Source: Calliphora vicina | Lineage: Eukaryota; Arthropoda; Insecta; Diptera; Calliphoridae | DNA: 64,000 nt | NCBI RefSeq assembly: GCF_958450345.1 | Contig: NC_088780.1 | Location: 60,981,533-61,045,532 of the forward strand | Reading direction: 5' to 3' | Shown here: one piece after another, positions 11,823 to 21,651 of the stretch | Layout: each line of letters begins with the position of its first letter | Numbering within the stretch: the first letter of the stretch is position 1 | Translations under genes and position numbers: made by a program | The notes under the pieces: model-generated | Database searches by the model: none | What the model saw: the letters and a program-made list of their open reading frames with translations, nothing else | Told to the model about the DNA's origin: nothing

Positions 11823-12346
11823 TGTAACAACTCTTTATTTATTTAAAAATGTACAACAACAGAATTAAATAGTCACTCAGTGTTTTTTATATACGTTTAT
11901 AAATTCGCAGAAATACAGACACACTTTATAATGTACACGAATTCACTTAAAAAATATAGCACACTTTAAGGCACTCAGTTGATGTTTATTCGAATAGCGT
12001 CTCTAATAAACTCACTCACGACTGCAACCTCTGCCACTATTTATAACACTGTCATCTGCACTCTATATTGCACTTTAACTGTCTAGAGCTTTCTAATACA
12101 TACGCCATCTGTGGTGTACCTTCTACAATGTTCTTTAACTGAATATTCGAATTCGAATATACGGTCGCAGCAAAAAGCATTGCCATACTTAGATCAATGG
12201 TCAACTGAAAGCTTTTATTCAATGTTAATAATGCCCACAGATATGTCACAGTTTGATATTACAGCACTGCTATTTGAAAGCATTATGCTACTTTTAAATC
12301 AGCCGTTAAAATCGTTATATTTGAATTCAAGTACAATTTCGTAACA
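11823..12346 (-). mobile_element. Probable solo LTR (minus orientation)
   Basis: Read on the minus strand, the block opens TGTTACGAAATTG and closes GAGTTGTTACA, the TG...CA form of an LTR, 524 bp long. It contains a TATA box and, close to the 3' end, AATAAATAAAGAG as a poly(A) signal. Flanking 4-mers are AAAT and ATAT (3 of 4 agree). No internal gag-pol sequence or second LTR lies nearby, so it looks like a solo LTR of a Gypsy-type element; the clade is not determined. Confidence 0.6.
12038..12045 (-). promoter_or_regulatory. TATA box of the solo LTR
   Basis: TATAAATA on the minus strand, about 300 bases into the LTR, followed about 30 bases later by GTGAGTGAG. This is the expected U3/R boundary arrangement. 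Activity is not implied. Confidence 0.45.
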
Positions 12347-13029
12347 ATATAATAAATTCGAAACCGTTCGGTTTTTCAAACAGAAAAAGTTGGTTTTCAG
12401 GTTTTTAATACTCTATATAAGTACAATATTGGCCATTACGTAGTACCCTGTAAATCTTTCGTCCAAAGAAAGAAGTTATGCCCTTAATGTATACGTATAC
12501 AAAAGAACAATGATGTAAACTCATGTACATACATATATTTATAAATTCACAAGTAATAAAAGTAACAAAATGCAAAATTAAAATGTTTGTGTGTACACCA
12601 CATACAACAAAACTTTAGACAGACATTCCCGTACTAACACCCCAGTGTAGCCGTTAAACCAGTGCAGTGCAATGAGTACAAAGATTTAAACGGTTCACTT
12701 GAAATGGTAAAGCGAGTTTTTTAAACTCCCCCTTTTAACGCATTATCAAGCATTTCTCTCATTGATTAATTGATAACTTGAAATATAACTGAAAATGATT
12801 TTCATAAGTGGAACGACGCTATTTCCAAATAACAGCATTTGTTATTTTTAATATTTACATAATCATGACATATATATACCATAGATGATAACTAGATAGG
12901 TAACTAAATGTAAGGTCAGAAAGCGCATATAGTTACTCCAAAAATGAGACATTTGTTTAAAGTGGTTTGTTCTTGAATTTGTATGATTTGCACTGTGTAA
13001 AATATTTGACATTTTTTTTGATGATTATT
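12347..13029. other. Non-coding stretch
   Basis: AT-rich with no domain-bearing frame; nothing recognised. Confidence 0.4.
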
Positions 13030-13270
13030 TTGGTTCAAATTCGTCTAAATAACGATATTTACAAGAATTTTATCGTTGTTATAGTTATTCTCGGAAGTGG
13101 ATCTTATACGGAGGTATTTGCACTGAAGGAATGATAGTCACAAAACTCAGTAATATGATTTCTGCATATATATAACTGATCTGTTTAAACTTTAGGTTCA
13201 GTACCGAAGTGGACCTTATATGGGAGCTAAATGCATGTCGAATTTCAAACTGATTACGACATTTCTGTAA
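13030..13270. repeat. Dispersed repeat D, third copy
   Basis: Shares GATATTTACAAGAATTTTAT and TATTCTCGGAAGTGGA with the 5.6-kb copy and GAAGTGGACCTTATATGGGA with the 4.4-kb copy. Confidence 0.58.
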
Positions 13271-13379
13271 ATGAACAAAATACTTTGAAAAATTTATATT
13301 AAAACATATTAAGTTATCATTGTCTTAATTAATTTTATTAATCATATTAGTTTTCAATAATTTTCAATATCATACATAC

Positions 13380-13560
13380 ATACCATAGTTGGGGGTAGTG
13401 TACTAATTTTTAACTATCAGTAATAGTTAGTGGTAGTGTAAAATAATTCACTAATTTTTTTAATGTTTAGTGATGAGTTGAAAAATATAAGCCTCACTCA
13501 ATAATAGTGATAGTGTAGTTAAAATTTTTTAACTAATAATATTTTGAAAATAGTTAAATT
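13380..13560. repeat. TAGTG-rich short-repeat cluster
   Basis: Within 180 bases the words TAGTGTA, TAGTGGTAGTG, TAGTGATG and GTGATAGTGTAG recur, with AACTA on the other strand. Such clusters are typical of subterminal regions of hAT-type elements, but no terminal pair or duplication was found. Confidence 0.4.
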
Positions 13561-13895
13561 ATATTTTTTGCAGCCTAATGAAATAATTTTTTCTACACTA
13601 AAATTTAACTCTGATACATACATATATTCAACATCAAACAATAAAATTTTGTAATACAAAAATAAAATCTGGAATATTGAATTTTAATTTAAAATATATG
13701 AATATTATCACTAAAAATTTTGGCGATCCTGAGCTTTGCACTTGAAGAAATAAAACTAACATTATTCCGTGAAACTACTAAAATATTATTTCTTTAAAAC
13801 AATTACCTGCAATTTTAAAAAAAAATCTAAATAAAACAAAGTGATGTAAAAATATATTCCATCTAATCTCAACCCTAAAACTCCTGTCTTTATTA

Positions 13896-15031
13896 TCTAT
13901 ATATATAAAAGTGAATGTGTTTGTTTATTATTATTAGTTTGAGTTCCATAGACGGCTAAACGGCTGAACCGATTTGCTTGAAATTTTTACATTATATTTT
14001 GGTATGTTTCAAGGAACTATAGGCTTTTTGTTTTGAAATTTCAAGTGGGCGTGATACCTCCCATACAAAGTTTATTTTAAAAATCAAATATTTAGGAAAC
14101 TATAATAGATATAGTCCTCAAATTTTGCTTGAACAATTCCACCGTTTGTATAAATAATTGAGGCAAAATGGGAGTAGTAGCCACAGAGGGCGTGGCCCCT
14201 CCCATATGATGATAATTTAAAAAATCTAATATATGGGATACAATAAGAGATCGATTTCATACATTGTACGGATATTCCACCATCAATATTAATATTTAGG
14301 ACAAGAATGGGCGAACTAAAATAGTGGGCGTGGCACCTCCCAAACAATCTAAATACTGAAATTCATATCTATCTGTATAATTGTAGTATTTAAAGCCTTC
14401 AAACTTTGTATGAACTACTTATTTAGGCCAAAAATGAGCAAAATAGCAATAGTGGGCTACCAAAAATATTAAATAAATGTTAAAATTTGTATGTATACAT
14501 TTGAAACCCTTATATCTATATGTGTATATAAAAGTGAATGGATATGAACTACTTATTTAGGCCAAAAATGGGCAAACCAGCAAAAGTGGGCGTGGCACCT
14601 TCCATAGATATAATGACAAATTATATATAGGGAAAGCTATAGCAGCTATCAATATTAATTTTTAGTACAGAAGTAAGCGGACTACCAACAATATTTAGTA
14701 AATGTTAAAATTTGTATATATTTGAAACCCTTATATATAGTATATGTATATAAAGTCATTGTGTGTTTGTTTGTATGGCACTCGACTTACAGTAAGGCAA
14801 TTAATGAACAATTTAATCGGAGCGATCTTTATAACTGGGAATTATAACTTCGGAAATGCCATTTGATATTTGCAATGTTAATTGATAAAGCTCAAGTTCA
14901 GTCTTTGCAAGTTTGCGGACTAAATCTAGAAAATCCATGTTTTTCACATGAACAGAAACTAATTTTAGATATACTAAATATATTGTAAATCTATACGGTA
15001 CGGGTAGCGAAGCACACTGGGTTTTAGCTAG
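13896..15031 (+). mobile_element. Helitron, deletion derivative (copy 1)
   Basis: The 5' end TCTATATATATAAAAGTGAA and the 3' end ...GGTTTTAGCTAG followed by T fit Helitron termini (TC start, CTAG end, insertion between A and T). Internally, phrases of the type AGTGGGCGTGGCACCTCCCA recur about every 150-250 bases. The last 260 bases contain the C-terminal piece of a Pif1-like helicase (next entry). It is about 1.1 kb, much shorter than an autonomous element. Confidence 0.8.
14773..14960 (+). pseudogene. Helitron helicase C-terminal remnant
   Basis: GTRLTVRQLMNNLIGAIF is readable from about 14775, and after a break AMLIDKAQVQSLQVCGLNLE, followed by NPCFSHEQ, at about 14873-14956. These correspond to the GTRL..NLI and 'FAMTINKSQGQSL' regions of Pif1-family helicases carried by Helitrons. 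A stop separates the pieces and everything upstream is deleted. Confidence 0.82.
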
Positions 15032-15090
15032 TAAGTATATAAACGTGAATGTTTGTTTGTTTGTATGATTGTTTGCGTATTTGTAATAAC

Positions 15091-15731
15091 CAGGGAAACC
15101 GGAAATATGCTCTAAAAAAAGCGTTTTAGGCGCTTTAAATATGCAGTAAAAACTTTAAAATATGCTCTTAAAATTTAAAAAATATGCTCTTAAAAAAACA
15201 AACTTTTATATATATTCGGCTGTGCCGAATCTTATATACCCTTCACCTAATTATACTTCAAAATAAAAAATTTAAATATTTTTAGGTGAACAAAATTTTT
15301 TTTCAGTTTTTTCATTTTTTGGATAAAAAAATTTTTCAAATTGTTATTTTAAATTTTAAAAAAAAATTTCTGTTTTTTAAATTTTTTTTTTTGGTGAAAA
15401 GCCATCTATTTTTCAATTTTGAATTTTAAACAAAGGAAGTAAAAACCTGTAACACAACAGCGAAAAATAAGTAAGACAAAATTTGTTTTTGATAAACTCA
15501 AAATATGCTATTAAACAGTAAAATATGCTCTAAAAACGCAAAATATGACATAAATATGCTCTTAAAACCAACATATGCAAAAATATGTATTTAAGGGTAA
15601 AATATGCAAAAATATGCACTAACAAATCGATGCCAAAATTCTTAAATAGTTCTGAAACGTGTAAATATCTTATCCATGTGCTCATTAGACTCACCAGAAA
15701 AAACATGCATTTGCATATTTTGGTTTCCCTG
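15091..15731. mobile_element. hAT-type element, AAATATGC family (copy 1)
   Basis: Ends CAGGGAAACC / GGTTTCCCTG are perfect 10-bp inverted repeats, flanked by a perfect 8-bp duplication GTAATAAC (15083-15090 and 15732-15739), the hAT signature. The termini are packed with AAATATGC / GCATATTT words. The middle has been replaced by a fragment of the GTCT-array repeat (15206-15400). Non-autonomous; no transposase. Confidence 0.92.
15206..15400 (-). repeat. GTCT-array repeat, terminal fragment inside the hAT element
   Basis: TATATTCGGCTGTGCCGAAT followed by CTTATATACCCTTCACC matches, in reverse, the end of the full copy at 18125-18968. It continues into the same A/T homopolymer-rich tract and then stops where hAT sequence resumes (AAGCCATCTATTTTTCAATT, also at 37453). 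Confidence 0.8.
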
Positions 15732-16028
15732 GTAATAACACTCGACATGCAGTAAGGAAATTAATGAATAATCTAATCGGTCGACTTTTATAATTGGGAA
15801 GTATAAAGGGACAGATGTATTGATGCACGTATTCCGATTATAACTTCTGAAATGCCATTGATTTTAATCGATTGTAGTTTCCTATTTGCTTAGCATTTGC
15901 AATGTCAATTGATTTGATATTTTTGGATCTAAACTTTTCTATTTTATTACAATTCACATTAAGGTTAGAAAATATGAAATAAATAACGTACTTTTTATTA
16001 CATTAGAAACTAATTTTAGAAAGACTAA

Positions 16029-16129
16029 GGGCCATTATTACAACTAGCCTTTATAGTTAAAGTTAACTCTAAGAGTACCTATTACTTAAAGTTACCTTTT
16101 ACTATAAAGGAAAGTTGTAATAATGGCCC
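16029..16129. mobile_element. PIF/Harbinger MITE, 101 bp
   Basis: GGGCCATTATTACAACT at the left is mirrored by AGTTGTAATAATGGCCC at the right: a 17-bp perfect inverted repeat with the GGGCC start usual for Harbinger. It is flanked by TAA on both sides, the TWA target preference of that superfamily. The centre is itself palindromic. The uninterrupted sequence in Helitron copy 1 serves as an empty site. Confidence 0.93.
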
Positions 16130-16186
16130 TAAATATATGGTCAATCATTACTTTACGCGTAGCGAATCACACCGGTTTTTAGCTAG

Positions 16187-16482
16187 TAACCTATAAATTA
16201 GAATTCCAATTTTCAAAACAGCCAATCACTATTATTATAATCAATATAAAAATTTTTCAAGAAAGGTTGACCATCAGTTTTAAATTTCATAGAAAAGAAG
16301 TCAGTATAAGTATTTATTTCTTTTTCCATATTCAAATAGTATATGGTTTGTTTAAATTATTTTACTTTTACAAATACTAAATATCTACATAACTAGACAA
16401 CTAGAATTTTCTAAATTCTGGACCAATTGTCCAGATTCATAGTTCCTTCACGCCGAAATGCAATTTGCAACCAAAAGCATTA
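16187..16482. other. Non-coding stretch
   Basis: No feature recognised between the Helitron and the hAT element. Confidence 0.4.
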
Positions 16483-16490
16483 CTACAGAC

Positions 16491-17827
16491 TAGGGTATTC
16501 ATTCGACTAATGATCGTTCGATTAATCGAATAATTTCTTACGAATAATTATTCGAACAATTTAAAAATGGCCATTATCGAATAACGAATAATTCGAACAA
16601 TTGTATGTAGAATAATCGAATAAAACGAATAAATGTTCATATATATTTAAATTTATTAAATTGCTTAAAATTGTTCATAATTTCAAATTTAAATAAGTAA
16701 TAATGACTCACAAAAATTGTATTGTTTCTGAAATTCGATAAATAACTAAAGACAAATGGACTTTCGATCACTGTAGATGATAGCTCCTTATATAAATATT
16801 AGTGCAAGAAGTTACAATTCTAAAACAAATCTTTCAAAATTTTTAACTTAGGACTTGAAATATTAGAAGAATCGCAATTAATAATCAAAACATTAACATA
16901 GATTAAAGTGGAGTTGAATGTGATGGAGAATGTGATTTTGAAACGGTCGTCGAAAGTGATATTGAGGATGACATTTATATAGATGAAGGCCATGATCTTA
17001 AAATATATTTAAGTGATGTTAACACGTAAGTGTTGCAAAATATTTAATAAATCGAATGATAAACACAAATATTGCAAACTAACGTTTTGCTGCAAGAAAA
17101 GCATTGATTTCGTCTTATACATGATTTTGAACATCTTTGTCTAATATGGTAATAAACTTTTTGCGTATTTATAAATGCGTCAATCATGCACTGTCTCACT
17201 TCAAATTAACCACGTTCACTGACGATGATATCAAACTATTGACAGATTCCCTTTATTATGTATTTCCCCAAGACCACTTTATTAAGCAAAGATTCGGCAA
17301 CGTTGATAGAGCTTGAGGTTATAATAATTTAGAAATAGTGAATAATTAATTTACTAAAGAATTAGTTACTCAATTTAAAACACGAATTAATGAACGACAT
17401 AACAAAGATCTTAATACGTTTATATTGTATTTGAATTCAGGATCATATCCAACTAGCTCAAATTTTTTAAAGCATATCTCCAAAACGGTAACTAAAGAGT
17501 TTGCTGGTCAATTGTTTTGTAGATTGTTCGGGAGTTAATCTGATCAGAATATTTCTGTTGAAAATTTAATGATGGACTTTGTTTTCGAATGTTTTTTAAC
17601 ATTATCAATACTTGAATTGTTAACATAAACGTTATTACTTTAACAATAAAATATTAAAAAACCGACATGAAAACTTCATTCTTTACTTTTTTAAAAAAAT
17701 TTAAATTATTCGAATAATTCGATTAATTTAAAACGTGTGATCGAATTATTCGAACAAGTTAAAATCTCTTATTCGAATTATTCATTTTATTCGAACAAGA
17801 GAAAAATCGAATAATTCGAATACCCTA
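16491..17827 (+). mobile_element. hAT element, TAGGGTATTC family (copy 1)
   Basis: The element begins TAGGGTATTCATTCGA and ends TCGAATACCCTA (16491-17827, 1337 bp) and is flanked by the perfect 8-bp duplication CTACAGAC. About 150 bases at each end are filled with ATTCGAATAAT words. The inside carries a decayed coding region (next entry). A truncated reversed copy lies at 19180-19336, and a relative with the same tip at 30326-31378. Confidence 0.93.
16915..17540 (+). pseudogene. Probable hAT transposase remnant
   Basis: Broken frames inside the element include an acidic block near 16915-17020 and, near 17378-17537, an open piece containing RINERHNKDLNTFILYLNSG and ending in a TAA. Layout and context suggest the central part of an hAT transposase, but no catalytic motif can be assigned with confidence. 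Several stops; no terminal dimerisation motif found. Confidence 0.4.
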
Positions 17828-17867
17828 CTACAGACCAAACCAAATATGAATATGTATACAGTAATTT

Positions 17868-18010
17868 TGACTTACCTGCACAATCAACTTTCACGAAATT
17901 TTGTGCAGGTAAGTTAAAAATTCAGTTAACCTCAATGCACTTACCTGCTCATTGATGCTGGTAAGTGCATTTACAGTTTACTGCCCAAAAAAGCAGCTAA
18001 CGGCAAATAA
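17868..18010. repeat. Paired hairpins with the word GCAGGTAAGT
   Basis: GACTTACCTGCACAA and TTGTGCAGGTAAGTT pair (17869-17915), followed by ATGCACTTACCTGC and GCTGGTAAGTGCAT (17935-17971). Related GTGCACTTA words reappear at 19015-19170 beyond the inserted GTCT-array repeat, so this may be one end of an element split by it. Confidence 0.5.
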
Positions 18011-18124
18011 TTTACACGAAGCTTTGAGATTTTTCCGTCTAAAAATAACGTCAAATTGATATTTTAGCTACTTTTAAAATTATTAAGAAGTGTACAACAT
18101 ATTTTTTCATTCAAAATCGTATTT

Positions 18125-18262
18125 TTATACCCTTCACCTTCGTGAGAAGGGTATATATAAGTTTGTCATTCCGTTTGTAATTTCTACATTTTTCATTTCC
18201 GACCCTATAAAGTATATATATTCTGGATCCTTATAGATAGCGGAGTCGATTAAGCCATGTCC

Positions 18263-18336
<74 letters not shown>

Positions 18337-18968
18337 CTGTCTGTCTGTCTGTTGAAATCAGTTTTCTGAAGACCCCAGATATCTTCGGGATCCAAATCTT
18401 CAATAATTCTGTCAGACATGCTTTCGAGAATTTTGCTATTTAAAATCAGCAAAATCGGTCCACAAATGGCTGAGATATGAGGAAAAAACCAAGACAACCT
18501 CGATTTTTGACCTATTTTTTTACCTATATCTGGATTACTAAGACATTAATATAGACAATATGGATATCTAATGATAGATATTTCAAAGACATTTGCAACG
18601 ACGTATATAAGACCATAGAAAGTTGGACCTATAATGGGTCAAAATCGGGAAAAAAAATTAGAACCAGATTTTTTTTTTTTTTTAAAAAAAATTAAAAAAC
18701 AAAAAAAAAAATTTTTTAAAATTTAAAAAAAAATTTTAAAATTTAAAAAAAAAAAAATTTTAAATTTAAAAAAAAAAATTTTTGAAAATTTAAAAAAAAA
18801 AAAAATTAAAATAACAATCGAAAAATTTTTTTTTTCCCAAAAAATTCAAAAAACAACTGGAAAAAAAATTAAATTTTGTTTACCTAAAAATATTTAAAAT
18901 TTTGAAGTATAATTTGGTGAAGGGTATTTAAGATTCGGCACAGCCGAATATAGCACTCTTACTTGTTC
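18125..18968 (+). mobile_element. GTCT-array repeat, full copy (Helitron-like, mini-me/DINE type)
   Basis: Opens with the hairpin ATACCCTTCACCTTCGTGAGA / AGGGTAT and closes with the hairpin ATTCGGCACAGCCGAAT about 16 bases before the end CTCTTACTTG. Between them lie a unique-looking block, a (GTCT)n array and a long A/T homopolymer tract. Fly repeats with a GTCY array and stem-loop ends are known as mini-me or DINE/HINE elements, thought to be Helitron-like. Other copies: 15206-15400, 22799-23206 and a relative at 52720-53000. Confidence 0.72.
18261..18352 (+). repeat. (GTCT)n microsatellite, about 23 units
   Basis: A run of GTCT with one GTCC interruption near 18329. It belongs to the surrounding mobile repeat rather than standing alone. 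Two overlapping 88-89-codon frames rich in RQTD on the minus strand are translations of this array and are not genes. Confidence 0.97.
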
Positions 18969-19179
18969 TTATTTGTTTTGATTTAATTTTGTATTAGGCA
19001 GCTAAATAAAATTTTTTTCATGAAAACCAGTTATAGCTTCCAAAAGTATTATGCACTTATCTTAAATGTGCAGGTATGAACAATGCACTTAAATTAACGA
19101 ATTTATATGGAGTTTGGTAAATAAATATACAAAACACAAGTTTTGTGCACTTATATGCAAAATGCTCTTAAGTGAAAGA

Positions 19180-19336
19180 AGAAATACTTCGAATTATGAA
19201 CAATTTTAAGCAATTTATTCGTTTTATTCGATTATTGTACGAATTAGTCGTTATTCGAAAATTGTAATTTTTAAGTTGTTCGAATAAGTATTTGTAAGAA
19301 ATTATTCGATTAATTAATTAATTCGAATAAATAAAC
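19180..19336 (-). repeat. Truncated TAGGGTATTC-family hAT end
   Basis: Reverse complement of about 16510-16680: AATTTATTCGTTTTATTCGA, then ATTAGTCGTTATTCG and TAAGAAATTATTCGATTAAT. The terminal TAGGG tip is missing, so this is a fragment. Confidence 0.7.
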
Positions 19337-19342
19337 TATGTA

Positions 19343-19693
19343 TTAATTTATGTGTGTACCCACTTGTACATTTAGGGAATAAAATCCTTTTCTGCAGCGA
19401 TGTCTTCCACCTAATTCTCCACCTGGATTTTTTATTTGTGAGCACTCAATAGCTCCAAATTTTTGCCAAAAACCATTCCTTACTTTCAGTATTTCTAGAT
19501 TGGTATTAATAAATTGTTTAATTTTTGATGTAATTGCCTTCGATATTGACCTAATTATTTTCGTCATGGACCGTTCAATAATTTCATGAACCATAACGGA
19601 AAATTCAACCAGAAAGTCAGAAATAAGACACAACAAAAAAGAGCTTACGGTTAATTTCGAATTTATTAAGAACTTTATTTTAAAGTACCCCAA
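19343..19693 (-). pseudogene. PIF/Harbinger (HARBI1-like) transposase fragment
   Basis: An open frame of 116 codons contains, in order, SVMVHEIIERSMTKIIRSIS, ILKVRNGFWQKFGAIECSQI, KNPGGELGG and RCRKGFYSLNVQ. Harbinger nucleases have the order V..EV...I, F..R..F......GAIDCTHI, RKGF.SINVQ..CD. The first catalytic Asp (GAIDCT) is Glu here (GAIECS), and the frame is cut at both ends, so it is a fossil. No terminal inverted repeats were found around it. Confidence 0.85.
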
Positions 19694-20079
19694 AAATTTA
19701 GCATGAGAAAAAATAGTTCAAATTTAACTAAAAATCAATAATATCTCTATTATTTTACCTTCGATAGCAAATTTGGATAGGAAGTATTCATTAATTACAT
19801 TTTTTTAGCTCTATGCAATTCCACTTCATTATCATACAATGTCCAGCATATTTCAGCATTTTACATAAATTTGCTGAACGCATTTTATACCTAAAATGTA
19901 AAAATTACATGGTTTCTAATGCCGATTAACAATAAAACTGTGCCACAGTTGGGAATCTTTAACCACCACTCAAATGAAATAAAGATGTAAACTTTCAAAA
20001 CGCCGTTTTTTTTGTCTCCTCTATCAAAATTTATTGGTCGGACCTTGTAATTTTTGATAAAAAATTGATTTTGTTGTAT
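19694..20079. other. Non-coding stretch
   Basis: No gene or clear repeat recognised. Confidence 0.4.
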
Positions 20080-20880
20080 AGTGTTATCAACAAATGATCA
20101 ATTACACTGTGCAACAGTGCATAGAATACACAGTCATGACATTATCGGTTCGACTCTACTACCGAAGGATAGTAAATCCCTATACTCAGTTTATTTGTCC
20201 ATTTGTCAAAAAATGGTGGCATCAGTTTTTGGCCAACAGCTAATACAGACTTGGTGATACTGCTTAACTTTATATGGCAATAATAAAGCTAAGACTCCAC
20301 CAAACAAATTATGTTCACATGTTTTGCATTTTTTTGAAAAAAATATAGGAAGAAAAATTTTATTTTTACTATTTTTAGAATAACTTACAGGGACTTCTTT
20401 CTAATTTTTCACTAACAATATTTAGCAAATTTGTAGCTACGATCAGTGTTACCATATGTCAAGTTTTCCATTTTTTTGCAAGGTTTTTGAGATGCAAAAA
20501 GTTTTATTTTTCTAAAAAAAAGTTTTTTGGAAAATTGTAAATTTATGATATCAATAAGTTGAACCGTTAATTTCAGTCTGATTACACATATGTACGAATT
20601 GGTTTTTGTAATTTTTGTATGTACTTAAAAAAAGTTTTTTTGTTGAAAAAAAAGTAATTTTTTTTTTAAATAAAAAGTTTTATTCAAAAAATATATGGCA
20701 ACACTGGCTACGATAAAGCTGAGCAACTCTTGTAAACATATCAATGCAATCTGAACATGTATAGGCTCTCTAAATAGCATATAAATTTCACTTCGTACCT
20801 TAAAATTTTTTTTCGTTTTTACTATTTTTCATCAAAACATGAATTTAGGGTTTTAGAAAGTTCCTTTTTTACGTTCATTT
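20080..20880 (+). repeat. Copy of the long inverted arm L, interrupted by a MITE
   Basis: Matches the left arm at 44884-45476: TTCGACTCTACTACC, CTATACTCAGTTT, AACAGCTAAT, CTTAACTTTATATGGCAATA and, after the MITE, GAACATATCAATGCA-like sequence. It is more diverged than the two arms at 45-47 kb are from each other. Confidence 0.75.
20444..20706. mobile_element. hAT MITE, 263 bp
   Basis: CAGTGTTACCATATG at the left mirrors ATATATGGCAACACTG at the right (14 of 16), with the perfect 8-bp duplication GCTACGAT at 20436-20443 and 20707-20714. The repeat L copy at 45282-45292 (GTTGTAGATACGG) shows the uninterrupted region. Poly(A)/poly(T)-rich interior, non-coding. Confidence 0.93.
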
Positions 20881-21049
20881 TTCTGAGTTTTCCACGCAAA
20901 TTTAAAATTGTATACTTATGTATATTCGACGAGCAATAAGGCTAGATTAATACATGCAACTGGCTTGTTTATGCTTTCATTCAAATTTAAAAACATTAAC
21001 ACGTTATATGCTACATACTTTGGAATCGTGATAGCTTCCTAGGCTACCC

Positions 21050-21180
21050 AGGATGTTGAAACGGTACCCACTGAAAATTTTCGCAATGACGTAAAATACG
21101 ACCAAAAAATTTTTCAGCTTGTTCTAAGAAGGTCAATCATTGCCGACTTTCGATTTAGTTTTGATGTTGAATTACACAGT
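21050..21180 (+). repeat. Inverted arm flanking the copia element, left
   Basis: AAACGGTACCCACTGAAAAT through GCCGACTTTCGATTTAGTTT is the reverse complement of 25335-25440 at about 80%, so the copia element lies between two inverted arms of an older repeat. Confidence 0.8.
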
Positions 21181-21362
21181 ACAACACATGATTTTGGGAC
21201 TCAATTCTGACAATTGCACGTGAAAGTAGCCCCAAAAATAAGAACTTCTGCATCATTAGTTTTGTCAAATTGGCTGCCGTAATAATTTAATGACCATACG
21301 AATTTTTTTTCCTCAAGGTGAATTTTCATCACTTTTTCTATAAAAAGCAATGAACTGAAAAA

Positions 21363-21562
21363 TGTTGTACTGTGTTATAAACATAGTTTCATATTCAACT
21401 TAAATACCTTCAATATTTGTACTTTGTTTTTGAAAATCAATTTATTCATTGTGAAATAAGTAATTCTAGTTTTGTAATTTTTCAATTTGATTTTTACTCT
21501 TTATCGAAACTTTGTTGAATAAACATTATTATAAAAATATACGCAGTTTATATTTTTAAGAG
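21363..21562 (+). repeat. 5' LTR of the copia element
   Basis: Shares ATATTCAACTTAAATAC, TTTGTACTTTGTTTT, CATTGTGAAATAAGTAATTC and TTGAATAAACATTATTATAA with the 3' LTR. The exact start is uncertain: TGTTGTACTG at 21363 or TGTTATAAAC at 21373. The end is taken just before GGTTATAGGCC. Both LTRs contain AATAAA about 40 bases from the end. Confidence 0.85.
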
Positions 21563-21651
21563 GTTATAGGCCACATACCATTAACCATTGTTAAAAGGAT
21601 CAAGATAAAAAGGATTTTAGTTGCAAAAACTAAGAAAGATACAAAATAAAA

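Larger units (their letters stand above)
15032..16186 (+). mobile_element. Helitron copy 2, split by two later insertions
   Basis: The 5' part (TATATAAACGTGAATGTTTG...) starts directly after copy 1 and the 3' end ACCGGTTTTTAGCTAG closes at 16186. Helicase C-terminal traces similar to copy 1 (THAVRKLMNNLIG-like from about 15737, LAFAMSID-like near 15896-15918) lie inside. An hAT element sits at 15091-15731 and a Harbinger MITE at 16029-16129. Removing the latter restores AGAAACTAATTTTAG..ACTAAATATAT exactly as in copy 1 near 14960-14985. Confidence 0.8.

Noticed and set aside
18261..18352. CRISPR-like or satellite array
   Set aside because: It is a plain 4-base microsatellite inside a mobile repeat; no spacers.
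18134..18497. Two 88-89-codon minus-strand frames rich in RQTD repeats
   Set aside because: They are translations of the (GTCT)n array in two frames and share no non-repetitive domain.
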